A stretch of DNA of 64,000 nt from Sinonovacula constricta. Lineage: Eukaryota > Mollusca > Bivalvia > Cardiida > Solecurtidae. The translations under genes and the position numbers were made by a program. The notes beneath the pieces were generated by a model that was not told the DNA's origin, did no database searches, and saw nothing but the letters and a program-made list of their open reading frames with translations. Of this stretch, positions 24,691-36,562 are shown one piece after another; positions within the stretch are counted from its first letter, which is position 1, and each line of letters opens with the position of its first letter. Location of the stretch: positions 54,599,408 through 54,663,407 of the forward strand of contig CM017558.1 in assembly GCA_007844125.1 (NCBI GenBank). The letters run 5' to 3'.

Positions 24691-25796
24691 AAAGATCTGA
24701 AAAAAGCCTTCAAAGCATGGATTAAGATTAAATAATGTCCTTTTATTTCTCAGCTCTTGATCTTGATTTTATATACTTAAAATGTGTAGAAGTCAAATGG
24801 TTAAGATAAGATTATAGGGCTTTTACTGTAGCAAAAACAACACTACACCTCCATGTTGAAACAATGGCAAGACAAAAAAGCTGACAACCCATTATAGGAC
24901 AAAACTTCATTATCATGTAATGGTTTATGTAAATAGGACACTATGTTGACAGTAATATATTCAACAAAAAACACTAGTTTCTTTAATCATTAATGGTGTA
25001 CATTATGACAGAATTTGAAAAGTTCAGTATGCTGTTAATTTGTTAAATGGGAAATTATCTACATACATGTAGTAACTGTTGTAAGCATGTCGTAATTATT
25101 CTACTACTGCTACCAGTGAGTGAAAATGCTTTACCAAAACATTTTACAATTGTAAGTGGTTTATATAACAAACTCAGATTTGTTCTATGTGAGTGTTGTT
25201 ATTACTACATCTATACAGCAAACAAATATGTTTAAGCAACCATAATCCAGCTACCATTTGCATCAAATATTGAAGATTTATTTCCAGATAATGTATCAAT
25301 ATATATCAATAGATATAAAAGTAATGCAACTAAAAAAGACAACAGCCTAAAGAAGGTGTTCACAGTCCTATATTAATAAAAAAAAGGAACCAAATCAGGA
25401 ATTTGAATTTATGTGGTCAATCTCCATTCTTAATCTTCAACGTCTACTCCAAACCCTAAATAACTGATAGTCAGATACTCATTATACTGGATATGACAAA
25501 TTTAATGAGTATCCATACTTTAAGGTTTTACAAAATTATCTGTGGGATATGTTACAAAATCAAATCAGATTAACTTCAGCTGAAATATATAGTATTGTCA
25601 TTTGTATGATATTCCCTGTCCAAGTCATTTAACTACCCTTGTAACAAAACTGGCACAGATTCAGGTCCAGGACATGAATGGAGTATAAATCCAAGCTGAT
25701 ACATACCCAGCTCATAGCAATAGTAGTAGAATTATTCATAGATTCTATAGCAATGTTCAAGCAAGCACAAGTGTTCTTCCAATCTAGTCATTCTGA

Positions 25797-25950
25797 TTTT
25801 AGGATAATGTGACAAGGTAAGGCATGTGTCATGTCAGGTATTCACAGCATGCTTATAATCCCAGTGAAGGCTGCACTATGTGTGCTTTAAGTGAGGTCCC
25901 TGTATATCTGAGAGATGGTTGGTGAGATGATAAACCCTACAAACAAACTA
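25797..25950. repeat. Foldback-family fragment (left arm)
   Basis: TTTTAGGATAATGTGAC, ATGTCAGGTATTCACAGCAT and AGTGAAGGCTGCACTAT follow the left arm of the element at 2229, and GGTTGGTGAG matches its loop. Confidence 0.6.
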
Positions 25951-26635
25951 ACTTGATCTTGTGGTAGTCTTGGTCATAAACATGTCAATGAAGATGACAC
26001 CTGCCTGACCTCTGCTGTGATTTACCTTCAGTCTTATCTAGATCAGAAATGATGTCCCTTTGATTTAAATATAGTCCTTTATCTTTACTAAAAATTTCTG
26101 TGACAGCATCCAAAGTTATGACAAAGCTGGACTTCTGAAACATGAGGGATGTATCAGACATGCTCCAAATGTTTACATTAATATTGTTATCTGTTTTAAC
26201 TAGATGTTCAGGTGAATATATTGTTTAAGGCAGATAAACATGAAATGCAGATTAATTAATGAATGACAGCGCAGGAATTTGCGGCAGAAGAAAGGAGAAC
26301 ATGAGTATGAGTGTTCCACTGTCTATGCATTGTATACTAGACTGAGATATTAGCAATATCCTGTGTGGAGCCTAACTGCCATCTATATAAGTATAGAATC
26401 AGATCACTGGGTTGTAGTGTTGACAAAATAAATCAAAGTGTCGCAGAGTCATTTACTATAATAGATGGTCTACCATCCAATTAATAAGTTGCAGTTACTT
26501 TTGAACTCAGTGATTTTTTATTTCCAGTAGAACTTACTGAGCTCTTATTTTAGACCTAATTTTAATAAAAATGCAACCATGTGGAAAGTATTGTATGGTT
26601 AATATAACTGTTCCTAAAATCAGATGTCATCATGT

Positions 26636-26775
26636 GACTGTGTTGTAGTTTTTGTCCCAATACATTATATATGTTTGGAAGAGGTGGTTGTTTTGCAGTT
26701 CGGGTCTTAGCTGCATTCCAATGCATTGTGCAGTCGATTTTCCAGGGAAAAATTACAGTGTACATTGTTTGCATA
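26636..26775 (+). repeat. Dispersed repeat, copy 2 of a pair
   Basis: Collinear with 7151-7292 (see there). ORFs on both strands across this copy are unsupported. Confidence 0.55.
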
Positions 26776-27003
26776 ACTTTTAATCGCTTACAAGATAACA
26801 CTTTACACTGCCAAAACAGCACTGAAATTGAGGTCTTAATCTGGTTCTTACATTGAAGATATCCAAATATTTAACTTAAAATTAAAAACAGCTCTATTTA
26901 AATTTTAAATGTCCTTAAATAGACAGGATCCTAGTAAAGTATACTTATCACAGAATTTTTAACTATGATATCACATGATAAAAAGGTCTTTCAAAATAAG
27001 TTA

Positions 27004-28356
27004 CAGTGCTACTGTGACATTATATATTGTGTCTTTCTCCCCTCTCTGGGTAAAGTGCTACTGTGACATTATATATTGTGTCTTTCTCCCCTCTCTGGGT
27101 AAAGTGCTACTGTGACATTATATATTGTGTCTTTTTCCCCTCTCTGGGTAAAGTGCTAGTGTGACATTTTATATTGTGTCTTTTCACCTCTCTGGGTAAG
27201 GTGCTACTGTGACATTATATATTATGTCTTTCTCCCCTCTCTGGGTAAGGTGCTACTGTGACATTATATATTGTGTCTTTCTCCCCTCTCTGGGTAAAGT
27301 GCTACTGTGACATTATATATTGTGTCTTTCCCCCCTCTCTGGGTAAAGTGCTACTGTGGCATTATATATTGTGTCTTTTTCCCATCTCGGGGTAAAGTAC
27401 TACTGTGGCATTATATATTGTGTCTTTTTCACCTCTCTGGGTAAAGTGCTACTGTGACATTATATATTGTGTCTTTCCCCCCTCTGGGTAAAGTGCTACT
27501 GTGACATTATATATTGTGTCTTTCCCCTCTCTGGGTAAAGTGCTACTGTGACATTATATATTGTGTCTTTCCCCTCTCTGGGTAAAGTGCTACTGTGACA
27601 TTATATATTGTGTCTTTCCCCCCTCTGGGTAAAGTGCTACTGTGACATTATATATTGTGTCTTTCTCCCCTCTCTGGGTAAGGTGCTACTGTGACATTAT
27701 ATATTGTGTCTTTCCCCCCTCTCTGGGTAAAGTGCTACTGTGGCATTATATATTGTGTCTTTTTCCCATCTCTGGGTAAAGTACTACTGTGGCATTATAT
27801 ATTGTGTCTTTTTCCCATCTCTGGGTAGAGTGCTACTGTGACATTATATATTGTGTCTTTCTCCCCTCTCTGGGTAAGGTGCTACTGTGACATTATATAT
27901 TGTGTCTTTCTCCCTTCTCTGGGTAAAGTGCTACTGTGACATTATATATTGTGTCTTCCCCCCCTCTCTGGGTAAAGTGTTACTGTGGCATTATATATTG
28001 TGTCTTTTTCCCATCTCTGGGTAAAGTACTACTGTGGCATTATATATTGTGTCTTTTTCACCTCTCTGGGTAAAGTGCTACTGTGACATTATATATTGTG
28101 TCTTTCCCCCCTCTGGGTAAAGTGCTACTGTGACATTATATATTGTGTCTTTGTCCCCTCTCTGGGTAAAGTGCTACTGTGACATTATATATTGTGTCTT
28201 TCCCCTCTCTGGGTAAAGTGCTACTGTGACATTATATATTGTGTCTTTCCCCCCTCTGGGTAAAGTGCTACTGTGACATTATCTATTGTGTCTTTCTCCC
28301 CTCTCTGGGTAAAGTGCTACTGTGACATAATATATTGTCTTTTTCCCCTCTCTGGG
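27004..28356 (+). repeat. 28-copy minisatellite, unit 45-49 bp
   Basis: Unit GTAAAGTGCTACTGTGACAT, then TATATATTGTGTCTTT, then a C-rich stretch of variable length and TCTCTGG. I count 28 copies. Length change is confined to the pyrimidine run. Variants (TGGC for TGAC, CCCATC, CACCTC) are not random: the order seen in copies 7-14 recurs in copies 20-27, a higher-order repeat offset by 13 units, about 625 bases. The array has a strong purine/pyrimidine strand bias in part of each unit. Confidence 0.95.
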
Positions 28357-28359
28357 GAA

Positions 28360-31300
28360 TCACACCTTCGATAATGTTTATGATATCCAGTGAATTTATC
28401 ACTACATCACTAGTTCAAGTAAATAAATTCTTAAATGATAAAAAAGGTCAATAAAATGTATATAAGTAACAATGTAAAAGTGTCAAATACTTTGTGATGA
28501 AACCAATAACTTGCAGCTTTAGACCAGCTGCTCATTGCAGGTTGTTTATGTAGTAAGTAAGATTTTAATGATTTGAGTGTCATCCAATAAAAGGTGAGAC
28601 TATTTATTTCTTAAAGTGCATTTAATCTATTTAAGTTTCATGAATAAAACCTTTTAATGCAACATCCCTTGTGTTGAATGACCAGTGTCTATCAGTGTGA
28701 AATGTCTTGGATACCACTTGCTAGGCAACCAAAGTTTGTACAGAGGGTTAAAATCAGTCAAAAAAGAAAGAGCAGAATCATTGTTATGTCTCAATTTAAC
28801 ATAATCATCATAACTGTTAATCAATGTCAGGCATTCCTGACTTCTTTTCTTTATGGCCACATATGGAAATGTTCCCACTATACCCAATTGTTTATGGTAT
28901 ACCTGTCAATGTTTGCACAGGTAAACAAGGCAGTCAGGAATTAATAGCTTACAAACCACCATGATCATTACTACCAAACTAATATTGAAAACGGAATGGC
29001 AGTGGCACTTTTGGCAAAGAGAGACTATTTACACTGAATGGTGAATAATGATAGTAAGTTTAATTTGAGGATAAAAATGTTTGCTTTCCTACACTCAGTG
29101 ACAGTGTCCAAAGAAGTGTGGCACCAGTGCCACAGATGCCTTCCTGTGGGAGGATTATTGATCTGGATATACACTATCCGCATATGTCTGATCCATTGAC
29201 AATTTTGGGATCATTCAGCTTATGGGTAAAATAACTGAATCTGTACTTAGGTAAACCTGGTGGAGTGGGAGAGGGTAAGAAACTCTACTGGACTTAAAGT
29301 GGATTAGGGATTACATCTTACCCTATATTATGATTAATAAGGTCAATGAAATCCAAATGAAAGATTTTGCAGATTACTTAACTAATATTTGATATAGGTA
29401 AGGAAAACAGGGGTACTGGACTTTTTTTATGTTGGCATTTTTAGTGATAAGTGGTTTGCCTTAAGAGACACAGGATTAATAACAAGAGTGGGAAAATTGC
29501 AACTTGTACTACACACATAACCTTGGCTGTCAAGTGAAAGATATATTCCAATGTACAATTGAGTCAGGTGACAGTAGATTTGAAGATTTAAACCTCATAC
29601 CAAAGGCTTAAAAATATACCTGATCTAGCTGTCCTTGCTTACACTTATTTAAGGGGTTGCTCCTAGACTTAGGGACCTAGTACCTGGACCATGAGTTGTA
29701 GTTTGCTGTATCTCGATAACACCAGGGCCCCATAAGCCTCAGATACCAAAACATTGAAAAAGCTACTTGATTTCTTAAATCTATATACAGCCTGATAGGC
29801 TACCATAAATGTGAATATATATATATATATGCCAGGGGGCTTTTTGAGTTAAGAAACAGGTAGTTCCTCTCGCTAACTTGTCAAAAAACTGGAATGCACC
29901 ACAATAACAAAAAAAACTGAATATCAAAGCAGACCAGCAATGCAAACCATTTTGACATTCACCTCACCCCAAGAAAGAATAAACACTTAGTTAAAAACAT
30001 ATCTCTCAAGATGTTTGTAAGCCAGTAAGGTGTGAGATGTAATATAAATGATGATGTGCTGTACAACACCATAAACATCAGAGAGAGACAGCCCAGCTGA
30101 CATGACATGACAGAACAATCATGCTGGTGTTCACACATTTATAAATACAGCTAGGAAAATGTACCAGCTAACATAATAGGAGAAAAACTTAGCAGAGACT
30201 TTAAAGTAAATGAATTTTTAAGACTTTCATCTAATATAAAATAAGAATAAAACTATAAAGATAAAGTTGAGAACAATGCATTTCTTAAGCAAACTAAGAA
30301 CCCCAGATTAAGAGAAGTAAACTAGTTGTTATGCTAAAGTCATCCTTGTTCTCTGAAACTTAGAGCACGGGAGCACATTTAAATTTTCTCATGAAACACT
30401 GAAACAATTCCAACCTTTTCAATAAGTATCGTAAGGATTAGAAATAGATATAATAATAGAATAGAAAAAAATTAAAATAAGATTAATCACCGCCACCCCC
30501 CACAACCACCGCCCCGATATGGTGCTTTGATACATCACACATATGCTCAGAAAATGAATCAATTTGTTATGTACACCAGACAACTTATAACATTATGAAA
30601 TTTTCCCCACTATAACAGTAAATGGACAACTGAACATGCCCCCTTCAATGTTTTCCTCCACATCCACTGACCTGTCCAAACCAATCTTATCAGCAATTAG
30701 CATGACCCAGGTCCTTCAAACCGAGGATGTTAGCCTGCTACAATGTTGAACTCTTAGCCTGCTAAGCAGTTTTGGGCAAAAAGAGAACAACCAGATAAGC
30801 CAGCTTCCTTTTAATCTGGATCTCCACTTTTTGCATCTTAGTTTCCGCCAATATGTGTTGATACCGCTTATTATCAAACCTAGCATGGCAAGGGTTAGCT
30901 TCCTTTACTACCAGAATAGCATATGAAGAGAAGACAAATCAAATTACTGCCATATTACTAGCCACATTTCTACACATCATTTCTTAGAGCAATTATTGGG
31001 AAAGGTCAGTTCCAGGATTGGTGAAAGAATCCACTAGGTCACAAGAGAACACAGATGGTCAGACATGGTCAAGCAAGTGAACTTGTGGGGATGGGGGATA
31101 ATGAGGATGGATGGTACACAACTTCCAGATAAAAGGAAGGATTTCTTATGCCACAGCATAATTATCATAATTACAAGAGCTCTAGATTTAAAAGTGTTTC
31201 TAATGTAATAAGTTTAAAATTAACCTTTATTTCTTCTCTGAACTTTATATTCCTTGAGCTCATTAGAAAAACTCAATGAGACATTTTGAGTTTTGATTAA

Positions 31301-33735
31301 GTCATGAGTTGGGAGAGAAATTAAGAATAAACAAGATTTTTTTAAGTCCCACATTATGGATATTCATGAAAATCATTTCAATAATAATTTAGTATGAGTT
31401 CCAACAAATTTTGGGAAAAGAAATAAAAAAGAAGCTTATTTCTTCTTTGAAGCCTACATTGCAGGTACCATGGTACTTGCTAGAATTGAAATGTGGCAAT
31501 GAGTACCAAGTAAATTACAGGGTGTACTGATACACAAAGTATTTAAGAGTTCTTTAATTAGACAAAGGCATTTAAATGGACAATTTAGGCACTGAAAGAC
31601 AAATGGATTTTTCATCATTTGACTTTCCTTAATAAAAAGTTCATTCAGAACAAAATCATGATATAATTTTCAATATTTGGAATAATCACAATAACTAGGT
31701 ACCGGTATTCATCAAGTTACACCAAATTTACAAAGCCAACACCAGATACAGACATTTTTCTGGCAGGGCGTTTCTGCAACCTGAATTATCAGTGTACAAA
31801 CAGGCCCATATGATGTTTATGATAAAAGAAGAAAATACACAGCTAGCCCTCAGGGAAGACCAGAAACCCCTAGACTTCATGTAAGATAAAATAGTTCACC
31901 TTAGATAGCAGTGGGTATAAATATACCTTCTTAAACTCATTGGTAAATGGCAAATCTGCACTATGTATACTAACCCTTAAAGGTGCTACTGCCTAAATCT
32001 ACAACATGTAACAATAAAATATCATGCATTGCTACATAAACTTATATTTAAGTTTAAGTAAAAGCTGTTTATAACATGACCTCACTTGTCTGTACAAATC
32101 ATGTTTATACATTGCTTGATATGTCCATTATTTTCGAATCTATCTGTCACCAGTACTTCATGATCTGTTTAAATGTACGTTGTGCTATAGCCAGTTTTGT
32201 TATTGTCCGTTTTGTTAGTGTCGGGTAGCTTAGCTTGTGACATAGTCTGTGTGTTTTTCTGTAAGGTCCGTGCATGTGGGCGTGGTTGTTTGCGTCTTGT
32301 CTGCATGATGCACGGGACTTGTCAAACCTGTTTTGTCATGTCTGTCTAGATATATGTTCTCGTGAGAGATAGATTTTGTACTCTACGTTCATTTTAATAC
32401 TTAGATAATGCTTGAAAGAAAATGTAGTTAAATAATGTAGAACTTGCGATACAGCATAACTATAGTTTAACTTACACTATAGCTGTATTTACATTATTGG
32501 TATATAACCAGTTCTGTTTGGTAAGTATTGTAGTATTAATATTGCAATGGGTGTATTTCTGTATATTGCTTGTATTGTTTGAATTGGTTCATGTCTGTTT
32601 TGTAACTGCGAATATTGTATTGCTAAATTCTAATTTGTTATTGCTCCGCCAATTGATAATGTGTAAGTATTTATTTATTGTGTTATTTATTATTCGCAGG
32701 TTTTTCTTCGTAGAGCATAAACAAATAAAAAAGTCTCTAAACCTTGTATGGACTGGTAGTCAAAATAAATTTCGAGTCCCACCACGACCCATCACATATC
32801 AATAATCACTATGGGGATGTCAGTTAAAAATAGAAATGGACGTCAGAGCTGATTACCTTGATGATCAATGTGATCTCAAATATAAATGTTCTTGTGGCCT
32901 TCTTCATTAAAAAATAGCTTTATGTGCAGCAGGGCTTCGGAAGGAAACCCCTTTATGTAAAAATAAAGTTTGGTGTTACGCTTTACTTCTTACAAGGGTA
33001 AAGGGCACTAATAAACAGCATTTCCAGGATCTTTTAAGATAACAATGGCTTATTTCATTACTTGAGAAAGAAAAAAAAAACTGGTCCAAATGTCTGATAA
33101 CACTTTTAAAGTCTTCTTATATTTATCAAATGTTTTTTGGAAAAGGTTGTTGGTTTTGTTTTAGGATTTTTGTAAGCGTTTTTGCAAGGGGGGGGGTCTT
33201 ATTTATCATAAATGGAAACAAACCTACTTTTAATGGTGATAAATTAGTGTAGAATACCAAAAGAAAATGAAATTACCATTTAATAAAGATTAACTGGATA
33301 GGTGTGTTGATGTTTAAAGTTGGATCTTAGATCAACAATAAATTCTACTCACTTCTTCTATTTATTGAGTGAAGTGTGTCTATTAATAGTTGAGTAGTTT
33401 GTACATGTAACATTTTAAACCACATGTAAACCAGTTAAGAAAAGACAGGTGGTTGTTAACATTGAACTGGATCAGACTCAAATATAGATACAATACTTGT
33501 CAGCTTCTTTGGGTTTACATTACATTTGTGTTGACTTAAAGACTACAGAAAAATAGAGGTAAATTATACTAGCATTACACTCTGATTGTTCACCATCATA
33601 CTCACTGCAACCCTCACTTAAACTTAAAGGGTTCTGTTACATGCTATTAGTCTTCCAATGTCCATCTCAGCCTTATGAGTAAAAGACCCATTTTGTCCTA
33701 GAAAGTCACATTCCAGGACATGACAACAAGTTCTC
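28360..33735. other. AT-rich stretch without recognised genes
   Basis: Contains a short (AT)n run at 29814-29830, a C/A-rich tract near 30490, a GT-rich block with CpGs at 32160-32460, and an unsupported hydrophobic ORF at 32497-32805. No exon could be assigned. Confidence 0.5.
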
Positions 33736-33738
33736 TGA

Positions 33739-33815
33739 GGCACTCGAGGCCTAGCAGATAGAGTTGTTGACTTGTAACTCCTCAGCCCCTCTACCGGTTA
33801 GTTTGAGTCCCTTGG
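33739..33815 (+). repeat. tRNA-derived SINE head
   Basis: GGCCTAGCAGATAGAGTTG is box A-like; CTTGTAACTCCTCAGCCCCT and GTTTGAGTCCC follow as in the copies at 2683 and 46318. The body is lost or replaced by a GAGGTGTCAGG foldback-like word at about 33859. Confidence 0.65.
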
Positions 33816-33899
33816 CATATTAAGCCTGCCTTGATAGGGACTTGTACCAATGCAGTATGAGGTGTCAGGAAATCAGTGGAGCAAAAACTTCACTTGAGG

Positions 33900-35030
33900 T
33901 GTAGTTATACAAATCTGTTTACATCAATACAATTAACAGAGTTTATTACATCTGTAAATACAGCATTAAATCCAACATAAAAATATGAAAGTTTTAAGAG
34001 GTAAAACATCAGGGCCAAAAAATTACAACTCTGTTTATACATGGCAGTTTACATCCTGATCAGATTACAACATGGACCAATGGCTTTAATATGTAAATAT
34101 GTAGTATATGTTTCAAATTTCAGCTGCTACTTTGCACAGATAAGAGTGTCTCAACAATTATGAAGTACTACCTTCATAAATCCATCAAAAAATGTCATTA
34201 ACTTGCAGGTTTATTACAAGGTCTTTACCATTACCAGTTTTAAATGGACAGTACAACTTTACAAACAATTTACCTTTGATTCTTTGTAATCGATGAATTT
34301 CTTAAAACATGTTCAGGACCCTTAATAATGACTTAATTAACAAATAACCTACAAAACGACAATAAAAGAGCCGGTCTTCTTGCATATATATATATACAAA
34401 TAAGACTAATATTTACAAATATGTTGATCATCTACAAAAAAAACACTTTTTGTTCAACATGACAAAGTTGACTATATGTATCTAGAATCAACAAGTCAGA
34501 AAGTTACATTGCTGCCAGGGCGCTGAAGAATATAAAACTTGGGAGCCTCATTCTGGGACCATTCTCAAATAAGCAACAGTATGTCAAGTGATATGCAAAT
34601 AAAGAAATGTTTATGTAGGAGAAATTGGGAAAATTCTTTTTTCAAGAAGAAATTTCATTTTCATGGGTAAAGTCCTACAAAAATCTTCACTAACTGAATT
34701 TAAGGAATACATTATCATGTTACAGCTTGAAAGAATTTTCCCTAGAAGAAGCTGCCTGTGAACAGCCTAAGACTGTTCTCCAACAATTTATAATCATGAC
34801 ATTAACTCCAGTTACAAGGTTTATGCTAGGTAGTTCAGATGAAGTTGTCAGATCATATTAACAGCAGCACAGTTAAAATGCCCTGCAATATGTCACATAT
34901 ATACATGTTAAAAGATACTGTATACTAAAACCCATAACTGGAGTTAGTCTTACCAATTGCTTACTCAAAAATGGTTGTTAAATATAGACACTAGCAAACT
35001 AAGGAAAAAAAAAGAAAGAAAAGAATCCAA
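33900..35030. other. Start of the intron downstream of the ADCY9-like exon
   Basis: AT-rich, with a short TATATATATATA run near 34386. If the cyclase gene is intact this is intron on the minus strand. No acceptor followed by a cyclase-like frame was seen. Confidence 0.5.
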
Positions 35031-35039
35031 CAAACTTAC

Positions 35040-36528
35040 CTTCAACTGCCTCTCCTTCTTCCACCTCATAATCATCCTTTAAGAAGGCGTAAGAAGCTTC
35101 CGAGATGTGCACTCGACCAGGCTGGCCAGTTGACTCCATTGTATTAGCCAGGGTCACGTCATTGGACCACACATCAAACTTAAACCGACGGGTTCCGACA
35201 ATACCACACAACACTTTCCCTGTGTGCACTCCAACACGCATATCCACTTCCTCATTATTATCCTCATCAAACTCAACAATGGCTTTGATCATGCCAAGCC
35301 CCATCGTAACACAGCATTTAGCATGGTCAGGGTTAGGCTCAGGGCATCCTGAGACGCAGTAGTAGCAATCTCCAAGGGTGCTGATCTTCTCACAGCCAGA
35401 TTTAGAACACAAATCGTCAAACCGACCAAAGAGATCGTTCAGTTGACCCACCAATACCTCGGCAGTCTTGTTGGAGCTCATCTTAGTAAATCCTACAATA
35501 TCAGCAAACAGGATGCTTACATTCTCCATGGTGTTAACATTGAATGAGCGGAAAATAATTGCACCCTTCACTTTGACTTTGTTCTTGGAGTTTCGCTTCT
35601 TTGTGGATGCATCTTTCTTTTTCTTTTGTCCTTCGTTTTGTTCCTCTTTATTGGCCTTGGCCTGCATAACCTGGGCAGCCACAGACGGAGGCATAAGGGA
35701 ATGGATCATCTTCTCCTTGATTTGTTTCTCCAGCTCTAAATCCTGTCGCACAATAACCGACTGGCCAATCTTCCAGAATGTGCTCCTTTGGCGAATTTGC
35801 CTCATCATGAAAATATGAACTCCCATCAAGTGAATGCACAAGTGAAGAAGAACTTTTCCAAGGACAAAAAATGGTGCTTGCAGATAAGGTTTTTGCAAAG
35901 CAGTTAAGACTTCGAATACAATCGAATAAACACCTCCTATAGTAATTGTAACGAAAAGTGGCATGGGGATGACACTGTACATCATCAACAGGACTTCAAC
36001 AGTTGCAGTAAAAGCTCCAATGGTTGAAAGATCAGATGCTGCATAAATGAGAGTTAAAAGTATCCCCATGCATGTGCAGATCGATACGAAAATAGAGGTC
36101 ACAAGATGTAGCTTTGTGTATGCTTTAGTGTAGGTAAATCCTAGAGTAAGTGCAATCACAAACAGCAAAACCACTGTTCCAGCCAAGAAATATTCCCAGT
36201 GATGTGTGTACGAATTAGTTAGTCCAAAGTATATACTCCAGGTTACACATGCAAAGAGAATGTAAAATAGAGCAAACTGAAATCGCCGCCGAGTCTGGGG
36301 AAAGTAACTTTTCCACTGCTCATCTTCAAGAATTTTTGAATCAAACTTTGGATTAGGCCACCAGGTTCCTGCCCTCTCAAACAGGATGGGCATGTTGCAG
36401 CATCCCACAGTTTGATGCAACCTAGCTGGAGATGTGGAGGAGATGGAGTTCATCCTTACGCCTCCCTCAGGATCACCTGCCCTGTACTGAACTGAGGGTT
36501 CCTGCGTCCCATTGTTCTCTTTGGCCAT
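35040..36528 (-). CDS. ADCY9: Adenylate cyclase type 9-like, first coding exon (N-terminus to C1a)
   Basis: Makes cyclic AMP from ATP at the plasma membrane downstream of G-protein-coupled receptors. The exon holds 496 full codons plus the first base of codon 497. Visible in order: a cytosolic N-terminus (1-80) with the WWPNPKFDS motif typical of type 9 cyclases; six hydrophobic spans at about 84-101, 114-131, 142-161, 172-188, 190-207 and 221-240; a linker with a Lys-rich insert (about 300-321); then the C1a class III cyclase domain from about 335. Metal-binding Asp343 (FADIVGF) and Asp387 (LGDCYY) are both present, as are RVGVHTG and FDVWSNDV. The ATG has a good context (A at -3, G at +4). 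The exon ends AAG/GTAAGT, with GT at 35039-35038. Reading on gives only a short intron-coded tail. The one large exon from ATG to late C1a matches my recollection of vertebrate ADCY9 structure. C1b, the second six spans and C2 are missing here. Family is certain; the type 9 assignment is strong. Confidence 0.9.
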
Positions 36529-36562
36529 CTTGTAGCAGCTGTGTGTTGCCTCCTTAACTAAG
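36529..36562 (-). other. ADCY9: ADCY9-like 5' UTR portion of exon 2, with splice acceptor
   Basis: On the minus strand the 34 bases before the ATG are preceded by AACTTAACTTTCAG, a plausible acceptor with its AG at 36564-36563. If it is used, these 34 bases are the leader part of the first coding exon, joined to an upstream non-coding exon. The frame stays open across the acceptor until an in-frame TAA further upstream, so the ATG at 36528 is the first Met in this frame. The pyrimidine tract is weak, so the acceptor is an inference. Confidence 0.5.

Noticed and set aside
27004..28356. CRISPR or coding repeat
   Set aside because: No spacers; unit length varies by non-multiples of three, so no frame is kept.
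32497..32805. 102-residue hydrophobic ORF
   Set aside because: AT-rich sequence readily gives Leu/Ile/Phe-rich frames; no splice or family evidence, and it overlaps a suspected LTR-like block.
34494..34560. Alternative terminal exon of the cyclase (peptide ending RPGSNVTF)
   Set aside because: The acceptor is poor (TGGTCCCAG, no pyrimidine tract) and the peptide does not match the conserved end of C1a.
35105..35839. Plus- and minus-strand ORFs of 63-116 residues inside the cyclase exon
   Set aside because: Shadows of the cyclase frame, which has full domain support.
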